From: Bacteroidaceae bacterium
Lineage (GTDB): Bacteria > Bacteroidota > Bacteroidia > Bacteroidales > Bacteroidaceae
Assembly (NCBI GenBank): GCA_021443405.1
Contig: JABUUA010000089.1
Coordinates: 4,744-11,012 of the forward strand
Direction of reading: 5' to 3'
DNA length: 6,269 bases
Shown: positions 4,417 through 6,269 of the stretch, in pieces
How positions within the stretch are numbered: position 1 is the first letter of the stretch
How the letters are laid out: every line of letters starts with the position of its first letter
Notes under the pieces: generated by a model
What the model was told of the DNA's origin: nothing
The model's input: only the letters and a program-made list of their open reading frames with translations
The model's database searches: none
Translations under genes and position numbers: made by a program

Positions 4417-6269
4417 AAAAGTTCCTCCTGCTCTTTTTGCTCTGTCCCCTGACGCTGTTGGCCGGCGTTGACATTCGCATCGAGCTGCTTCCGTCGCACA
4501 AAGCGGACGGCGGACAAGGCGTCTCGGCTCCTTTCTGCGGTCAGTTCCCCCTCGGTCTGGTGGTGGCGGGCGGCTGTAATTTCCCCGACAAACCGGCTGC
4601 TGAAGGTGGTCAGAAGAAATTCTACGATACCGTGTGGCTTTTGAGCAAGACGGGTTGGCACGTCATGACCTATCAATTGCCCATGCCTCTTGCCTACGGC
4701 GCTTCGGTGAATCTGGGCGATGGCGTCGTTTGCATCGGCGGTAACGACGGTCAGCAAAGTCGGCGCGAGATGTATTTGCTCACGCAAGACACGCTATTCA
4801 TCCTGCCGTCGCTTCCCTTCGGACTGGACAATGCGGCCGCCACGCTCTACGACGGCAACATCTATCTGGCAGGCGGACAAAGTGACGGACAACCCAACCA
4901 CAAGGTGCTGCGCATCGCGTATCCGCAGGGCAAGGAGTGGGAGGTCGTTGCCACCATGCCCGGCCAAGCTCGTTTGCAACCCGCGTGCTGCGTTCAAACC
5001 AGCGGAACGGGCAAGGCACTCTACATCTTCGGCGGTTACGAACCGCAGCGCGGCGAGTTGGCCAACACGATTTTGCAGTTCGACCTCACTTCCCGAAAAT
5101 GGTCGGAACGAGCCGGGTGTCAAGCTACTGCCGGCATAACAGCCACCCCGGCAGGTTACAGTCATGTTTTGTTTTTCGGCGGTGTCCATCGCGACATTTT
5201 CCCCAAAGCCGTGCGGGGCGAATGGGGCGACGACTACTTGCGGCAACCCGCTACTTGGTATAAATTCAACCGCGACATACTGGTCTATCACACCATTACT
5301 AACTCGTGGCACAGCATTCCCGGTCGCTCCTTCATGGCCCGTGCCGGCGGCGGTCTCGTGGACACGGGCGACGGTTATCTGCTGGTGGACGGCGAAACAA
5401 AACCCGGCATCCGCGGCAGCGAGGTGGTGAAAATCCAATTTCAGCAGGAACGTCACTTTGGTGCGCTCAACTGGATAGTCCTCTCGCTCTATCTCGTTGG
5501 CATGTTGTTCTTGGGCATTTACTTCATGCGTCGTGAGAGTGGCAGCGACGATTTCTTCCGTGGCGGCGGTCGTGTTCCTTGGTGGGCGGCGGGAATCAGC
5601 ATCTACGCCACTATGTTGTCGGCCATCACCTACATGGCCATCCCCGCCAAGGCTTACGCCACCAACTGGACATATTATCCCATGTTGGTGACCATCCTCA
5701 TCGTGAGTTTCCCCGTCATCAAATATTATCTTCCTTATTTCCGCCGTCTCAACCTTATCTCGGCCTACGAATATTTGGAAATGCGCTTCAACTTGGCCAC
5801 ACGTCTCATGGCTTCCGCCCTGTTCATCGTGTTCATGGTCGCTCGCATGGCCTTAGTGCTCTACTTGCCATCGTTGGCACTCACGGCAGTGACGGGCATC
5901 GACATCCAGACGTGCATTCTGCTCATGGGCGCTGTCACCATTGTTTATTGCACGATGGGTGGCGTAGAAGCCGTTATCTGGGGCGACGTAGTGCAGGGCA
6001 TCATCCTCGTGGGTGGCGCCTTTTTCGCCGCCGCTTACCTGATGTTGCACACCGATGGCGGCGTGCAAGGCTGGTGGCAGATAGCGCAAGCTGACGATAA
6101 AATGCGGCTCTTCGAATGGAGTCTCGACTACCGCAGCGTCACGTTCTGGGTGGCCATCATCGGCGGCATGGTCAACAATCTCATTTCTTATACCAGCGAC
6201 CAGACGGTCATCCAGCGCTATATGACCACCGACAACGAGAAGAGTGCGGCGCGCAGCATTCTCATGAAC
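4413..6269 (+). CDS. Circularly permuted NanM-like sialic acid mutarotase fused to SSS sodium symporter (3' end beyond window)
   Basis: The frame opens at GTG 4413, overlapping the nanA stop by 4 bp, and stays open to the last base (619 codons). The next in-frame ATG is about 85 codons in and would lose the signal peptide, so GTG is the start. Residues 1-18 are a signal peptide (MKKFLLLFLLCPLTLLAG). Residues 20-340 carry six kelch-type blades with Gly-Gly turns near 53, 109, 154, 207 and 256, and Gly-Glu at 327-328. The segment GETKPGIR (327-334) matches the active-site segment GEAKPGLR of E. coli NanM as I remember it, keeping its Glu and Arg (here Glu328, Arg334). Blade order is rotated relative to NanM. 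From about 353 onward come seven or more membrane segments of the sodium:solute symporter family, with VIWGDVVQG (521-529) and DQTVIQRY (596-603) as family marks. SSS proteins have an outside N-terminus, so the propeller would sit in the periplasm. The likely role is anomer conversion followed by Na+-coupled import of N-acetylneuraminate. The C-terminal membrane segments are missing from the window. Confidence 0.9.
   Translation, partial: MKKFLLLFLLCPLTLLAGVDIRIELLPSHKADGGQGVSAPFCGQFPLGLVVAGGCNFPDKPAAEGGQKKFYDTVWLLSKTGWHVMTYQLPMPLAYGASVNLGDGVVCIGGNDGQQSRREMYLLTQDTLFILPSLPFGLDNAAATLYDGNIYLAGGQSDGQPNHKVLRIAYPQGKEWEVVATMPGQARLQPACCVQTSGTGKALYIFGGYEPQRGELANTILQFDLTSRKWSERAGCQATAGITATPAGYSHVLFFGGVHRDIFPKAVRGEWGDDYLRQPATWYKFNRDILVYHTITNSWHSIPGRSFMARAGGGLVDTGDGYLLVDGETKPGIRGSEVVKIQFQQERHFGALNWIVLSLYLVGMLFLGIYFMRRESGSDDFFRGGGRVPWWAAGISIYATMLSAITYMAIPAKAYATNWTYYPMLVTILIVSFPVIKYYLPYFRRLNLISAYEYLEMRFNLATRLMASALFIVFMVARMALVLYLPSLALTAVTGIDIQTCILLMGAVTIVYCTMGGVEAVIWGDVVQGIILVGGAFFAAAYLMLHTDGGVQGWWQIAQADDKMRLFEWSLDYRSVTFWVAIIGGMVNNLISYTSDQTVIQRYMTTDNEKSAARSILMN

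Noticed and set aside
4413..4470. Lipoprotein signal at the start of the mutarotase-symporter (Cys11)
   Set aside because: The residues before the cysteine (FLL) do not fit a lipobox with a small residue at -1, and the cysteine is too early and within the hydrophobic core.
4794..5456. A 220-codon minus-strand frame inside the mutarotase-symporter gene
   Set aside because: The plus strand encodes clear kelch motifs and NanM-like segments here, so the reverse frame is a shadow. The same holds for the plus-strand frame at 5579-6094.

Overview
The window looks like a chromosomal segment of a Bacteroidetes bacterium, probably Prevotella or a close relative. The reasons are promoters of the Bacteroidetes type (a TTTG or TTG block, about 20 bp, then TAnnTTTG), A-rich leaders with little or no Shine-Dalgarno sequence, Bacteroidetes-like GroES/GroEL proteins, and a sialic-acid lyase of the Bacteroides/vertebrate type. 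The species is inferred; no rRNA or other marker is present.

Layout. (1) Positions 1-161, minus strand: the first 53 codons of an NhaC-like Na+/H+ antiporter, cut by the window edge, with its own promoter at 168-199. (2) Positions 162-486: a gene-free interval with a cluster of related imperfect inverted repeats (168-334) and the rho-independent terminator of the chaperonin operon (395-440). (3) Positions 487-2441, minus strand: the groES-groEL operon, both genes complete. (4) Positions 2442-2595: a 154-bp divergent control region in which the groES promoter and a rightward promoter overlap. (5) Positions 2596-6269, plus strand: a tightly packed three-gene unit with a 3-bp gap and then a 4-bp overlap. 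It encodes an unrecognised polytopic membrane protein, an N-acetylneuraminate lyase (NanA/NanL), and a large protein that enters the membrane and runs off the window.

The last gene is the most notable. It begins at a GTG codon overlapping the nanA stop and stays open to the last base (619 codons visible). Its product has a signal peptide, a six-bladed kelch-like domain that looks like a circularly permuted NanM sialic-acid mutarotase, and then at least seven membrane segments of the sodium:solute symporter (SSS) family. The proposed logic is that periplasmic sialic acid is converted to the anomer preferred by the transporter, imported with Na+ by the same polypeptide, and split by NanA into ManNAc and pyruvate. 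Later steps (ManNAc epimerase or kinase, sialidase) would lie beyond the right edge. The role of the first membrane protein is unknown.

The most interesting points are the mutarotase-symporter fusion, the interleaved divergent promoters joining chaperonin and sialic-acid genes, the unassigned membrane protein at the head of the operon, and the promoter-like repeats near the left end.
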